The position numbers and the translations under genes are program-made. Shown in pieces: positions 56,222 to 63,830 of a stretch of DNA of 63,830 bases. The notes beneath the pieces are model-generated. The model was given only the letters and a program-made list of their open reading frames with translations, was not told where the DNA came from and ran no database searches. Origin of the DNA: JBFWUM01 sp050247255 (GTDB taxonomy: Bacteria; Acidobacteriota; Vicinamibacteria; Vicinamibacterales; UBA2999); NCBI GenBank assembly GCA_050247255.1, contig JBFWUM010000024.1:1-63830 (forward strand), in the 5' to 3' direction. Each line of letters opens with the position of its first letter. Within the stretch, counting starts at the first letter, position 1.

Positions 56222-59212
56222 CTAGAAGTCGAACTGCACGCTGATCTTCGCGACCCGCGCGCTGAGGATCGAGGTCGGTGCCAGGAACCTGCCGAAGTTC
56301 TGGTTGGCAGTGATGACCGCGTCGCTGTTCAGGGCGTTGAACAGGTCGAGGCTGACGACCGAGCGGGCCCGGCCGACGCGCAGCACCTTGCCGATCCGGA
56401 GGTCGAGCTCGTTCCGGCGATCGAGGAACTGCGTGTTCGGTTCGAGCAGTTCGATGGTCAGGTTCGATGCGCCGCCGGCCAGCGGCCGGCCGAGCGTCGA
56501 GTTGGCGGCCAGGTAGGCGTTGCTCGCCGCGAACCATGCGTTGACCGCGTCGCCGGGCACGTTGCGGTAGGTGCCCGACAGCTGCACGTCGATGCGCGGG
56601 ATCGTGTAGACGGCGTAGCCTTTGAGCTGCGTGCGGAATGGCTCGGCGCGCTCGCAGAACTGCGCCGCGCGCCAGCGGCCCGGGCCGCCGCCGCCGGTGA
56701 TCAGCAGCATCTCCGGCAGCGCCGACACGATGGCGCAGTCGTTCTCCGCTGTGCGGCCGGTGCTGGTGCCGAGCTGCATGGTCAGCCCGTTGCGCAGCCG
56801 GGCGTTCATGTTCACGTCGACGCCGTCCCAGTGCTCGGTCCGCTCACCGATGGCCGGGGACAGCGTGTTGTGCGCCTGCGCCCGGCGGCCGAAGGCCTCC
56901 GGTTTGAGCGCCAGGACGCCGTCGAGGACGTAGCCGCCGCCGTCGGGCAGCCGCGAGTCGCTCGGGACGGTGATGCTGAACGTGTCGAAGTCGGCCGCCG
57001 ACAGCGACAGGTCGTCGGTGACGCGGAAGTTCTGCCAGATGCGGCGGAAGTAGCCGACATCGATCGAGACGCCCTGCATCAGCTGGTGCTGGATGCCGGC
57101 CGAGAACTCCCAGTTCGACTCGCGATGGCCGAAGCCGCGGCGCAGCAGGTCGTCGAAGGTCGCGCCCGGGACGGCCTGACCGAACGTCGGGCTCGACCAG
57201 CCGCGGCACTCGCCGTTCGGCGCCGGGTCGAGCAGGTCGCAGTCTGGCGTGAAGTCGCGGTCGGCGTCGGTCCAGTTGATGTTGGTGGTGTTGACCATCG
57301 CGTTGACCGGGTTCGGGTCGGTGCCGAGCGCGTTGAGCGTCTGGCCGCGCAGGTACTTGTTGAGGGTCACCTTGATGGCCGTCTGCCCGTTGCCGCGCAC
57401 GTCATAGGCGAGGCTGGTGCGGTAGGTCAGGTCGTTCCAATTCAGGTTCGACTGCGCCGGGAACGTGATGTTGCGGTTCGGCACGAGCGGGCCGGGACCG
57501 ACGACCTGCTCCGGGAAGCTGGTCGCGAAGTGGTCGTAGCGCAGCGCCAGACCGACGGTCATGCGGTTGAGCGAGATCGTGTCCTGGACGAAGAGCCCCA
57601 GGTCCATGTCCTGCTTGTTCGCGATCGTGCGCGGGTCAGCCGCCAGGCTGATCTGGTTCGGCACGCCGTTGTTGAACCGGTAGCTGACCGGGTTGAGCGA
57701 GTAGGTGCGCGTCAGCTGCTCGCCGTGGATCTCGTTCATCCCGACCTTGATGTTGTGCCGGCCGGTCACGTAGGTCGCTCCGACGCGGAAGGCAAAATTC
57801 GGCACGCGCGTGTTGCTGTAGTTGTTGTGCGAGCGGTAGCGCAGCCCGCTCGACTGCTCGACGACCGAGATCAGCTGCTCGGCCAGCGCCACCGGGACCT
57901 CCGGCGCCGAGCCGGTGCCCTGCTGCGGGTGCATGTTGCCCCAGCGCTCGTAGAGGTGGAGGCCGACGGCCTCGAGCAGGAGGCGGTTGGTGACCGGCGA
58001 GGTCCACTCCAGGTGCTCCTGGCGGAGCCGCGGGAAGCGGAAGTCGCGTGCCGCTTCAGGCGCCTGCGTCGCGCTGACCTGCTCCGGGCAGTTGCAGAAG
58101 CGGTCGGCCTTGTAGGTGCCGGCGATCTTGTTGCGCGGCGACGCCTGCCAGGTGAGGCGCAGGCTGCTCTGCAGCACGCGGCCGCGGACTTCGCCGCGCC
58201 GCGACGTGTCGGGGACGTACAGCCACTCGTTGGGGTTGTACTCGTTGACGTTGTGGAAGATCGGCACGTAGTTCTCGGCGATGTTGCGGCGGCTCGAGAA
58301 CCAGAACCAGACCTTGTCGCGCCTGACCGGGCCGCCGGCCGCGATCGTCATATCCCAGTTCTTCTTGACCTCGTCGGGGGTGCCGAGACCGGCATCCTTC
58401 AGGCGCTGCGAGAAGTTCGAGCCCTGCATGGAGCCGTTCGAGAAGGTGAAGAAGTCGGACGTGCTGAAGCTGTTGCCGCCGTCGCGCGGGATGAAGTTGA
58501 TGCGGATGCCGCCGGTCGGCAGTTCGGCCGAGACGGCCGTGTGCTCGATGGTGACTTCCGAGACGGCGCCGACGTCCGGCACCTGGCCGCCGAGGTGGCC
58601 GCCGGCCTGCAGGGTCTGCGTCGGCACGCCGTTGAGCATGACGCGCTGATCCTGGTCGCGGCTGCCGTGCACGGTGACGCTGCCGCCGACGCGCTGGATG
58701 ACCGAGCCGCCGACGTCGGTGCCGCCGGCGGACGTGCCCGGAATCAGGCGCGCCAGGGTGAGGTAGTTGCGCGCGGTCGGCAGCGCATCGACCGTGTTCG
58801 AGTCGAGCACCGCTTCACGCGTCGTCGTCGACACGTCCACGATCGGCGCCTCGCCGGTCACGGTGACGGTCTCCTCGACCGCGCCGACGCGCATTTCCGC
58901 GTTGACCGTCGTGGTGGCCGATCCGGTGAGCGTCACGCCGTCCTGCCGGATGGTCTGGAAGCCGGGCAGGGTAAAGGTGATCGTGTAGGTCCCTGGCCGG
59001 AGGTTCACGATGGTGAACTGCCCGTTACCTTCGGTCACGGTGGTGCGGACCTTTTCGATCAGGACCGGGCTGGCGGCCTCGACGGTAACGCCGGGGAGGA
59101 TGGCTCCCGATGCGTCACGGACGGTGCCGTTGAGCGAGGCTTGGGCGAACGCAACTACCGGAAAGAGAAGCGCGCACACAAGCAGCGTGGCGGTTCTCGC
59201 GTGTCTGTACAT
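56222..59212 (-). CDS. Carboxypeptidase-regulatory-domain TonB-dependent receptor (copy 2)
   Basis: 996 aa. Same layout as copy 1: signal peptide (ending VVAFA before QASL), regulatory-like domain, plug, barrel ending ISVQFDF. It differs from copy 1 by scattered substitutions: for example WCNCPEQ becomes FCNCPEQ, FVPDCDLLDPAANGE becomes FTPDCDLLDPAPNGE, and one extra Gly occurs in the ITGGGGPGRW loop. Promoter, leader, coding region and terminator are all duplicated, so the unit was copied as a block and is diverging. No SusD-like partner is nearby, as expected for the acidobacterial Oar-like group. Confidence 0.92.
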   Translation of the reverse strand: MYRHARTATLLVCALLFPVVAFAQASLNGTVRDASGAILPGVTVEAASPVLIEKVRTTVTEGNGQFTIVNLRPGTYTITFTLPGFQTIRQDGVTLTGSATTTVNAEMRVGAVEETVTVTGEAPIVDVSTTTREAVLDSNTVDALPTARNYLTLARLIPGTSAGGTDVGGSVIQRVGGSVTVHGSRDQDQRVMLNGVPTQTLQAGGHLGGQVPDVGAVSEVTIEHTAVSAELPTGGIRINFIPRDGGNSFSTSDFFTFSNGSMQGSNFSQRLKDAGLGTPDEVKKNWDMTIAAGGPVRRDKVWFWFSSRRNIAENYVPIFHNVNEYNPNEWLYVPDTSRRGEVRGRVLQSSLRLTWQASPRNKIAGTYKADRFCNCPEQVSATQAPEAARDFRFPRLRQEHLEWTSPVTNRLLLEAVGLHLYERWGNMHPQQGTGSAPEVPVALAEQLISVVEQSSGLRYRSHNNYSNTRVPNFAFRVGATYVTGRHNIKVGMNEIHGEQLTRTYSLNPVSYRFNNGVPNQISLAADPRTIANKQDMDLGLFVQDTISLNRMTVGLALRYDHFATSFPEQVVGPGPLVPNRNITFPAQSNLNWNDLTYRTSLAYDVRGNGQTAIKVTLNKYLRGQTLNALGTDPNPVNAMVNTTNINWTDADRDFTPDCDLLDPAPNGECRGWSSPTFGQAVPGATFDDLLRRGFGHRESNWEFSAGIQHQLMQGVSIDVGYFRRIWQNFRVTDDLSLSAADFDTFSITVPSDSRLPDGGGYVLDGVLALKPEAFGRRAQAHNTLSPAIGERTEHWDGVDVNMNARLRNGLTMQLGTSTGRTAENDCAIVSALPEMLLITGGGGPGRWRAAQFCERAEPFRTQLKGYAVYTIPRIDVQLSGTYRNVPGDAVNAWFAASNAYLAANSTLGRPLAGGASNLTIELLEPNTQFLDRRNELDLRIGKVLRVGRARSVVSLDLFNALNSDAVITANQNFGRFLAPTSILSARVAKISVQFDF

Positions 59213-59567
59213 GACGGGTTCTCTCCTTCGCTGGAACGAAACGTGAGCCGGCCGAGTGACAAGTGCCGAGCCGTCGTATCCGGGCGCCGCGCTAGGAACG
59301 TTGCGAGATGACGCCTAAAACGTCGCGAGATAACCGCGAGCCGGACGGAAGGAAAGACTGGATGCGGGCGAAGTTATACATCCTGTCAAGCTGGCGGGGC
59401 AATAAGGTCTTGGGGGGAGGCCTGAAGCGTCAAAACGGCCAAGCCCGAGCAGTTTGAACAGAATCCTCGGGCGTTTTCGGCCCTTCGCCCGACGGCTGGA
59501 CCCCTACAGGAAGCAAAAAGCGACTGGGGTGGGGCTTACCAGATCAGAGTGCTCTGGCTGAAGAAAG
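59213..59567. other. 355-bp region between receptor 2 and tRNA-Val
   Basis: Holds the receptor 2 leader (about 150 nt, ribosome site GGAGAGAA) and promoter (59373-59402). Beyond it are two hairpin candidates for the 3' side of the tRNA transcript: CCAGA ... TCTGG with an inner CAGAG-TG-CTCTG (about 59538-59558), and CCCGAG ... CTCGGG (about 59444-59472) followed on the minus strand by TTGGCCGTTTTG. No protein-coding sequence is evident. Confidence 0.5.
59373..59402 (-). promoter_or_regulatory. Promoter of TonB-dependent receptor 2
   Basis: On the minus strand TTGCCC (complement 59397-59402), an 18-bp spacer and TATAAC (complement 59373-59378). Same spacing and same -10 as receptor 1, which supports both assignments. 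A TTGACA lies inside the spacer but is too near the -10 to serve as -35. Confidence 0.55.
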
Positions 59568-59642
59568 TGGTGGGCGCGGGTGGAATCGAACCACCGACCC
59601 CTCGCGTGTGAAGCGAATGCTCTACCGCTGAGCCACGCGCCC
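59568..59642 (-). tRNA. tRNA-Val (anticodon CAC)
   Basis: Minus strand. Acceptor GGGCGCG / CGCGCCC pairs perfectly, D-arm GCTC-AGCGGTA-GAGC, anticodon stem TTCGC / GCGAG with the 7-nt loop TTCACAC (anticodon CAC, reading GTG), T-arm GGTGG-TTCGATT-CCACC, discriminator A and an encoded CCA (59568-59570). Complete cloverleaf, 75 nt with CCA. Confidence 0.96.
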
Positions 59643-59699
59643 GACCAGACTGGTCAGTTTATCACGGTCCGAGGGTGCGACGGCTCGGGGGTCCGAAGG

Positions 59700-60911
59700 T
59701 CAGAACGCGTCGCTGGTGGCGCGCGTGCGGCGAGCGAGCCAGATCGCGGGGATGGCGCAGGCCTGGATGGCGGCGCTGCAGGCGTACGAAGCGGGATAGC
59801 CCCACACATCCGCGGCGCGACCGAGCGCCGGTTGCGTCAGCACGCCGCCGCCGCTGCCGATCATCGAGTCGAACGACAGGATCGTCGCTCGCTGGGCCGA
59901 CGGGATGAGGGCGTTCACGTACGCCTGCCGCAGCGGCATCACCATCGCAAACACGAGGCCCCAGACGGTCAGCAGCAGGATGACGGTCCAGAACGGCGGA
60001 TCGAGGCCGACCACCAGCAGCGCCGCGGTGCTGAAGACCATCGACGCCAGCAGCACGCCGGTGCGCCGCCGGAAGAACCGCGACAGTCGCGGCACGAGCA
60101 GGCCGCCGCCGATCTGCGCGCCGCCGACGATGGCCGCTGCCAGCCCCGCCACGCCGTATGCCGTGGGATCGCCGTACAACTGCAGCAGATACGGCTGCAT
60201 GGCATAGAACGCATAGATGGACACGCCGTCGGTGAACAGGTTGGCGACCATCACCCAGCGGACCGACGGATTGCGGACGCCGTAGTCGATGGCGCCGCGG
60301 AGCACGTCGCGGATCTGGGGGCCGATCGCTGCTCGCCGCTGCGGCACGAAGCCGACGTCGCGCATCAGGACGAACGCGAGCACAAACGTGATGGCCAGCA
60401 CGGCCGCCCTGAGCGCGTAGGGGACGCCCAGGTTGGTCACCTGCGCCAGGTAGCCGCCGGCGACTGAGCCTCCGAGCATGGCGATGCCCTCGACGATCTC
60501 TCCCCTGGCCAGCACCGCGTCGAGCGTTCCCGTGTAGCCGCGATCCGCCAGCGCGTCCACGAGCCAGGCCTGAACGGCGCCGGAGAAGAAGGTGAAGCCG
60601 AGGCCGAGGAACATCGAGACGATCGCCCACGCCCAGAAGGGGGCCCCCACCGCCCAGAGCCAGAGATAGAGCAGGGTGGCAAGGGTGAGCGTCAGGGTGC
60701 CGACCAGGTACGACGCGCGCCGGCCGCGCACGTCGGCCATCACTCCGGTGGGGATCTCGAAGAGCAGGAGGCCGGCGGTGAAGAAGGCGTTGGCCGCGAA
60801 CGCCTCGCCGTTGCTCAGGCCGGCATCGAGCAGGAACAGCGTGTTGATGCCCCAGATGAACGACGCCGCGAGCGTCTGCAGGAGCAGCAGTCCGAGGTAG
60901 ATCCGCTGGAT
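59700..60911 (-). CDS. MFS transporter with no canonical start codon
   Basis: Major facilitator of about 400 aa. The loop 2-3 motif GVMADVRGRRASYLVGTL is clear and about ten further helices follow (AWAIVSMFLGLGFTFFSGAV, FAMVMPLRQAYVNALIPSAQ, etc.). The first in-frame GTG/ATG (60743/60740) would cut off two transmembrane helices that are intact in the same frame upstream (RIYLGLLLLQTLAASFIWG, NAFFTAGLLLFEIPTG). That frame stays open to an in-frame TGA at about 60990 inside upp but contains no ATG, GTG or TTG. The 5' end given is ATC 60911; CTG 60890 is an alternative. Substrate unknown. Probably coupled to upp. Confidence 0.8.
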   Translation of the reverse strand: MQRIYLGLLLLQTLAASFIWGINTLFLLDAGLSNGEAFAANAFFTAGLLLFEIPTGVMADVRGRRASYLVGTLTLTLATLLYLWLWAVGAPFWAWAIVSMFLGLGFTFFSGAVQAWLVDALADRGYTGTLDAVLARGEIVEGIAMLGGSVAGGYLAQVTNLGVPYALRAAVLAITFVLAFVLMRDVGFVPQRRAAIGPQIRDVLRGAIDYGVRNPSVRWVMVANLFTDGVSIYAFYAMQPYLLQLYGDPTAYGVAGLAAAIVGGAQIGGGLLVPRLSRFFRRRTGVLLASMVFSTAALLVVGLDPPFWTVILLLTVWGLVFAMVMPLRQAYVNALIPSAQRATILSFDSMIGSGGGVLTQPALGRAADVWGYPASYACSAAIQACAIPAIWLARRTRATSDAF

Positions 60912-60924
60912 CGGCCCGGACGTG

Positions 60925-61548
60925 TCAGAGGGTGCCGTAGAGCCGGTCTCCGAAGTCGCCGAGCCCGGGCACGATGTACTTGTTCGCGTTCAGTTCCTTG
61001 TCGACGACCGGCGTGTAGACGGTCACGTCGGGGTGGTGCCGCTCCATCAGCGCCGCGCCTTCGGGCGCGGCGACGATGCAGATCATCGTGATCCGCGACG
61101 GGTTCGACTTCTTGATCACATCAATGGCGGAAACGGCGCTCCCGCCGGTGGCCAGCATGGGATCGATCATCAGCACGAAGCTGTTCGCCAGGTCATGCGG
61201 CAGCTTGGCGTAGTACTGCGACGCCACCGCCGTCCGCTCGTCGCGGTGCAGACCGATATGGCCGACGCGAGCGGCCGGAACGAGCGCGAGCACGGCGTCG
61301 AGCATGCCAAGGCCGGCGCGCAGGACCGGCACGACGACGACGTCGGTCTTCACGGCGCGCCCGCCTGCCGGGCCGAGCGGCGTCTGGACGGACGTCGCCT
61401 CCGACGGGACATCCCTCAGCGCCTCGGCGGCCAGCAACACGCTGATGCGATCCGCGGCCCGGCGGAAAGCCGGCGGTTCGGTCCGTGAATCCCGAAGTTC
61501 GAGCAGCGCATCCTGGACCAGGGGGTGTTCGACGATGTGAATGGGCAC
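60925..61548 (-). CDS. upp: Uracil phosphoribosyltransferase
   Basis: 207 aa from GTG 61546-61548, starting MPIHIVEHPLVQDALLELRD as in the family. It makes UMP from uracil and PRPP (pyrimidine salvage). PRPP loop VLMIDPMLATGGSAVSAIDV (about residue 127), VPVLRAGLGMLDAVL, and the uracil-binding C-terminus YIVPGLGDFGDRLYGTL. The longer opening upstream is dominated by the heptamer repeat region and is not coding. Confidence 0.95.
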   Translation of the reverse strand: MPIHIVEHPLVQDALLELRDSRTEPPAFRRAADRISVLLAAEALRDVPSEATSVQTPLGPAGGRAVKTDVVVVPVLRAGLGMLDAVLALVPAARVGHIGLHRDERTAVASQYYAKLPHDLANSFVLMIDPMLATGGSAVSAIDVIKKSNPSRITMICIVAAPEGAALMERHHPDVTVYTPVVDKELNANKYIVPGLGDFGDRLYGTL

Positions 61549-61563
61549 GGGGGAATGGTACTC

Positions 61564-61624
61564 GGTGGTCGATGGTAGGTGGTAGATGGTGGTTCCGATG
61601 GTCGTTGGTAGATGGTAGATGGTA
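61564..61624. repeat. 7-bp tandem repeat between upp and the amidohydrolase gene
   Basis: GGTGGTC, GATGGTA, GGTGGTA, GATGGTG, a 5-nt break, then GATGGTC, GTTGGTA, GATGGTA, GATGGTA: eight units in two blocks of exact 7-bp register. Lies between divergent starts (16 nt from upp, 40 nt from the amidohydrolase). Confidence 0.88.
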
Positions 61625-61663
61625 GGGGAGATCACGGAGGTTCTGGGGGGATACAATCCGGGC

Positions 61664-63052
61664 ATGCGCAAGGTCTTCGCGGGCGTCGTCGTCGCGCTGG
61701 CGGCTGTCACGGTGCTGTCGGCGCAGGGAGTGCGCCAGGTCGCGCTCGTCATTACCAACGGCACGATCGTGACGATGAACGACGCCGGGCGGGTCATTGC
61801 CAACGGCGCGGTAGCGATCGACGGCACCGACATCGTCGGCGTCGATACGACGGCCGCAATCCAGCGCCGGTTCCGCGGCGCGGAGACGATTGATGCCGGC
61901 GGGCAGGTGATCATGCCCGGCCTGATCAACACGCACACGCACGCGCCGATGGTGCTCTATCGCGGGCTGGCCGACGACCTCGCGCTGATGGAGTGGCTGA
62001 ACAAGTACATCTTCCCGGCCGAAGCGAAGACCGTGTCGCCCGAGATGGTGCGCGCCGGCACGCGGCTGGCCGCCCTCGAGATGATCGAGTCGGGGACGAC
62101 GACCTTCGTCGACATGTACTACTTCGAGGAGGAGATCGCGCGCGAAACGAAGGCCGCCGGGTTGCGCGGCATCCTCGGGCAGACGGTCATCCAGTTCCCG
62201 GTGGCCGACGCGAAGACGCCGGCGGAGGGATTGGCGAGGGCGGAGAAGTTCATCGCCGAGTTCAGGAACGACCCGCTGATCACGCCTGCTGTAGCGCCGC
62301 ACGCGATGTACACGCTCGACGGACCGACGCTGCGGGCGGCGCGCGAGCTGTCGCGCCGGAACAGCGTCCCGACGCTGATCCATCTCGCCGAAACGCGGGA
62401 CGAGGAGCAGACCGCGCAGGAGCGCTACAAGTCGTCGCCGACCGCCTACCTGGAGAGCCTCGGGTTCTTCGGCCCGGGCGTGCTCGCTGCGCACGGGGTC
62501 TGGGTGTCGGAGGCCGACATGGCCATCCTGAAGGCGCGCGGCGTCGGCGTCTCGCACAACCCGGAAAGCAACATGAAGCTCGCCAGCGGCACCGCGCCGG
62601 TGACCGCCTACCTGCGAAACGGCGTGGCGCTCGGCCTCGGTACCGACGGCGCGGCGAGCAACAACGACCTCGACATGTTCGAGGCCATGCGCATCGCCTC
62701 GTTCGTGCACAAGCTCACCATGAACGACCCGCGCGTGGTCGGCGCCAAGGACGCGCTGACCATGGCCACCATCGGTGGCGCGCGGGCGCTCGGGATGGAG
62801 AAAACGATCGGCTCGCTCGAGACCGGCAAGCGCGCCGACCTGCTGATCGTCAGCATGCGGTCGGCACGGCAGACGCCGATGTACGACCCGATCTCGCACC
62901 TGGTCTACACGACCCGCGGCGACGACGTGCAGACGACCATCGTCAACGGCAAGGTGCTGATGCGCGACCGGAAGGTGCTGACGCTGGACGCCGCGGCCGT
63001 CCTCCGCGAAGGACAGCAGTGGGCTGAGAAGGTGCGCGCGGCCGTCCAATAG
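61664..63052 (+). CDS. Exported amidohydrolase, 5'-methylthioadenosine/SAH deaminase-like
   Basis: 462 aa from ATG 61664. A signal peptide (MRKVFAGVVVALAAVTVLSA before QGVRQ) is followed by a composite beta domain and TIM barrel of the MtaD/SsnA/TrzN group. Metal and substrate residues: LINTHTHAPMVLYRGLADDL (HxH, about residue 87), APHAMYTLDGPTL (about 212), LIHLAETRDEE (about 240), GVSHNPESNMKLASG and GLGTDGAASNNDLDMFEAMR (Asp, about 325). Relatives deaminate methylthioadenosine or S-adenosylhomocysteine in the cytoplasm, so export is unusual. TACAAT ends 6 nt before the ATG (leaderless-type start). Confidence 0.88.
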   Translation: MRKVFAGVVVALAAVTVLSAQGVRQVALVITNGTIVTMNDAGRVIANGAVAIDGTDIVGVDTTAAIQRRFRGAETIDAGGQVIMPGLINTHTHAPMVLYRGLADDLALMEWLNKYIFPAEAKTVSPEMVRAGTRLAALEMIESGTTTFVDMYYFEEEIARETKAAGLRGILGQTVIQFPVADAKTPAEGLARAEKFIAEFRNDPLITPAVAPHAMYTLDGPTLRAARELSRRNSVPTLIHLAETRDEEQTAQERYKSSPTAYLESLGFFGPGVLAAHGVWVSEADMAILKARGVGVSHNPESNMKLASGTAPVTAYLRNGVALGLGTDGAASNNDLDMFEAMRIASFVHKLTMNDPRVVGAKDALTMATIGGARALGMEKTIGSLETGKRADLLIVSMRSARQTPMYDPISHLVYTTRGDDVQTTIVNGKVLMRDRKVLTLDAAAVLREGQQWAEKVRAAVQ

Positions 63053-63063
63053 ACATCGCAGTC

Positions 63064-63830
63064 ATGAGGCGACGAATCCTGGCCGGGTTGGCGATCGCCG
63101 TCCTGTTGGTCCCGTTGCCGGCGCGTGGTCAGCAGCCCGAGCTGGGTCCCCTCCTCGATCGCGCAACGACGTATGTCGGGCGCTTCTTCCGGGACTTCTC
63201 GCAGGTCGTCGCCACCGAGCGCTACGAGCAGCGCGCGACCGTGCGCTTTACCGCAACCGGCCAGCGGGTGTTCGGCAGGGACGGGCCGGTTCGCCGGCAA
63301 CGTCTCACGTCGGACGTTCTCTTCGCGTTGTTGCCCGACGGACACTGGGCGGTCTTCCGTGACGTCCTCGAGGTTGATGGCAAAGCCGTCCGCCAGCGCG
63401 AACAGCGGATTGCCGCGCTGTTGTTGAATCCGACCGCGGATGCCGTCGCGCAGGCCCAGCGCCTCGGCGCTGAATCCGCCCGCTTCAACCTCGAAGACAT
63501 CGGCACGATGAACAACCCGTTGCTCGCCGCCGCGTTTCTACAGTTCCGCTACCGGGATCGATTCCGATTCGATCCGCCGGTACGCGATCGGGAGGTGGAC
63601 GGCGACGTCCGGCGACTGCACTTTGCCGAGAGACAGGGACCGACCATCCTGCGAGGTGTCCAGGGAAGAAACCTGTTCTCGAGCGGGGATGTCTGGGTGG
63701 AGCCGACGGGCCGCCTCGTGCGGACGCGGCTCAGGGTCGATGGCGCCGTCATCACGACGAGCTTTCGTTACGATCCGGACCTGGGCATCGACGTCATGGA
63801 GCGGATGACCGACAGCTATCCAGTGGGCGT
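63064..63830 (+). CDS. Exported protein of unknown function (cut by window end)
   Basis: Open from ATG 63064 to the right edge (255 codons). A signal peptide (MRRRILAGLAIAVLLVPLPARG before QQPE) is followed by LLDRATTYVGRFFRDFSQVVATERYEQ, DVLFALLPDGHWAVFRDVLEVDGK and DVWVEPTGRLVRTRLRVDGAVITTSFRYDPDLGIDVMERM. The last part looks like the repeated beta-strand 'lipoprotein-like' pattern of many acidobacterial secreted proteins. Starts 11 nt after the amidohydrolase stop, so likely co-transcribed. Confidence 0.75.
   Translation, partial: MRRRILAGLAIAVLLVPLPARGQQPELGPLLDRATTYVGRFFRDFSQVVATERYEQRATVRFTATGQRVFGRDGPVRRQRLTSDVLFALLPDGHWAVFRDVLEVDGKAVRQREQRIAALLLNPTADAVAQAQRLGAESARFNLEDIGTMNNPLLAAAFLQFRYRDRFRFDPPVRDREVDGDVRRLHFAERQGPTILRGVQGRNLFSSGDVWVEPTGRLVRTRLRVDGAVITTSFRYDPDLGIDVMERMTDSYPVG

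Noticed and set aside
52947..59212. TonB receptor pair as an assembly duplication
   Set aside because: The copies differ at many positions, including an inserted codon and different flanks.
53592..59311. Two 820-880 aa plus-strand ORFs opposite the TonB receptors
   Set aside because: They resemble each other only because the receptors are duplicated; no motif of their own.
59700..60743. MFS start at 60743
   Set aside because: It would remove two intact transmembrane helices encoded just upstream in the same frame.

Overview
The window is GC-rich, gene-dense chromosomal DNA, almost certainly from an Acidobacteriota draft genome. Class Vicinamibacteria is my best guess; it rests on family recognition, not on a search. 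The signs are a pair of very large carboxypeptidase-regulatory-domain TonB-dependent receptors, a VWFA-related protein, exported MBL-fold and M28 enzymes, a two-heme 'reaction-centre-type' cytochrome c, and frequent GTG/TTG starts. Three runs of exactly 100 N (11163-11262, 30483-30582, 51697-51796) are scaffold-gap placeholders, so this is probably a metagenome-assembled or draft scaffold.

Layout. 1-2086: a BlaI-type repressor (cut by the window edge) with an autoregulatory promoter, then serA. 2399-9015: central metabolism (mdh, sucC, sucD, ndk, dcd), with an M28 peptidase and a cytochrome on the other strand. 10157-27704: a long, mostly overlapping run of housekeeping genes (gamma-carbonic anhydrase, hisS, aspS, phoH, ybeY, corC-like, era, mgtE, recO, glyQ, glyS, ppdK, corA-like, mutL). 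27764-34927: a promoter with a structured leader in front of a trypsin-like protease, a DUF885 lipoprotein, rarA, a SpoU methyltransferase, greA, a degenerate patatin and a GNAT enzyme. 35113-43576: a nine-gene accessory operon (3-hydroxyisobutyrate-dehydrogenase-like enzyme, carboxymuconolactone-decarboxylase-like protein, two MmgE/PrpD proteins, a complete ABC importer, two MBL-fold lactonase-like proteins). 43587-52811: a small conserved protein, a DHH phosphoesterase, a VWA protein, uvrB, an MlaEFD-type lipid transporter and small unknowns. 52947-59212: tandem near-identical TonB-dependent receptors. 59568-63830: tRNA-Val(CAC), an MFS transporter, upp, an exported amidohydrolase and a cut-off exported unknown.

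How the genes work together. The 10-28 kb block is a translation, RNA-maturation and repair cluster in which most stop codons overlap the next start, suggesting translational coupling. The 35-43.5 kb operon reads as uptake plus catabolism of a small organic acid that passes through a lactone or unsaturated polycarboxylate; the substrate is unknown and this is inference.

The most unusual feature is not a protein. At least eight intergenic spots carry short tandem repeats with a 7-bp (sometimes 8-bp) period, with different words at different spots. Several abut or contain start or stop codons, one fills a whole convergent intergenic space as a long hairpin, and one coincides with an assembly gap. 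They resemble in form the heptameric STRR repeats of cyanobacteria. There are also short GCGGAAC-N4-GTTCCGC palindromes inside three coding regions, and a 24-bp palindromic tandem repeat inside mutL.
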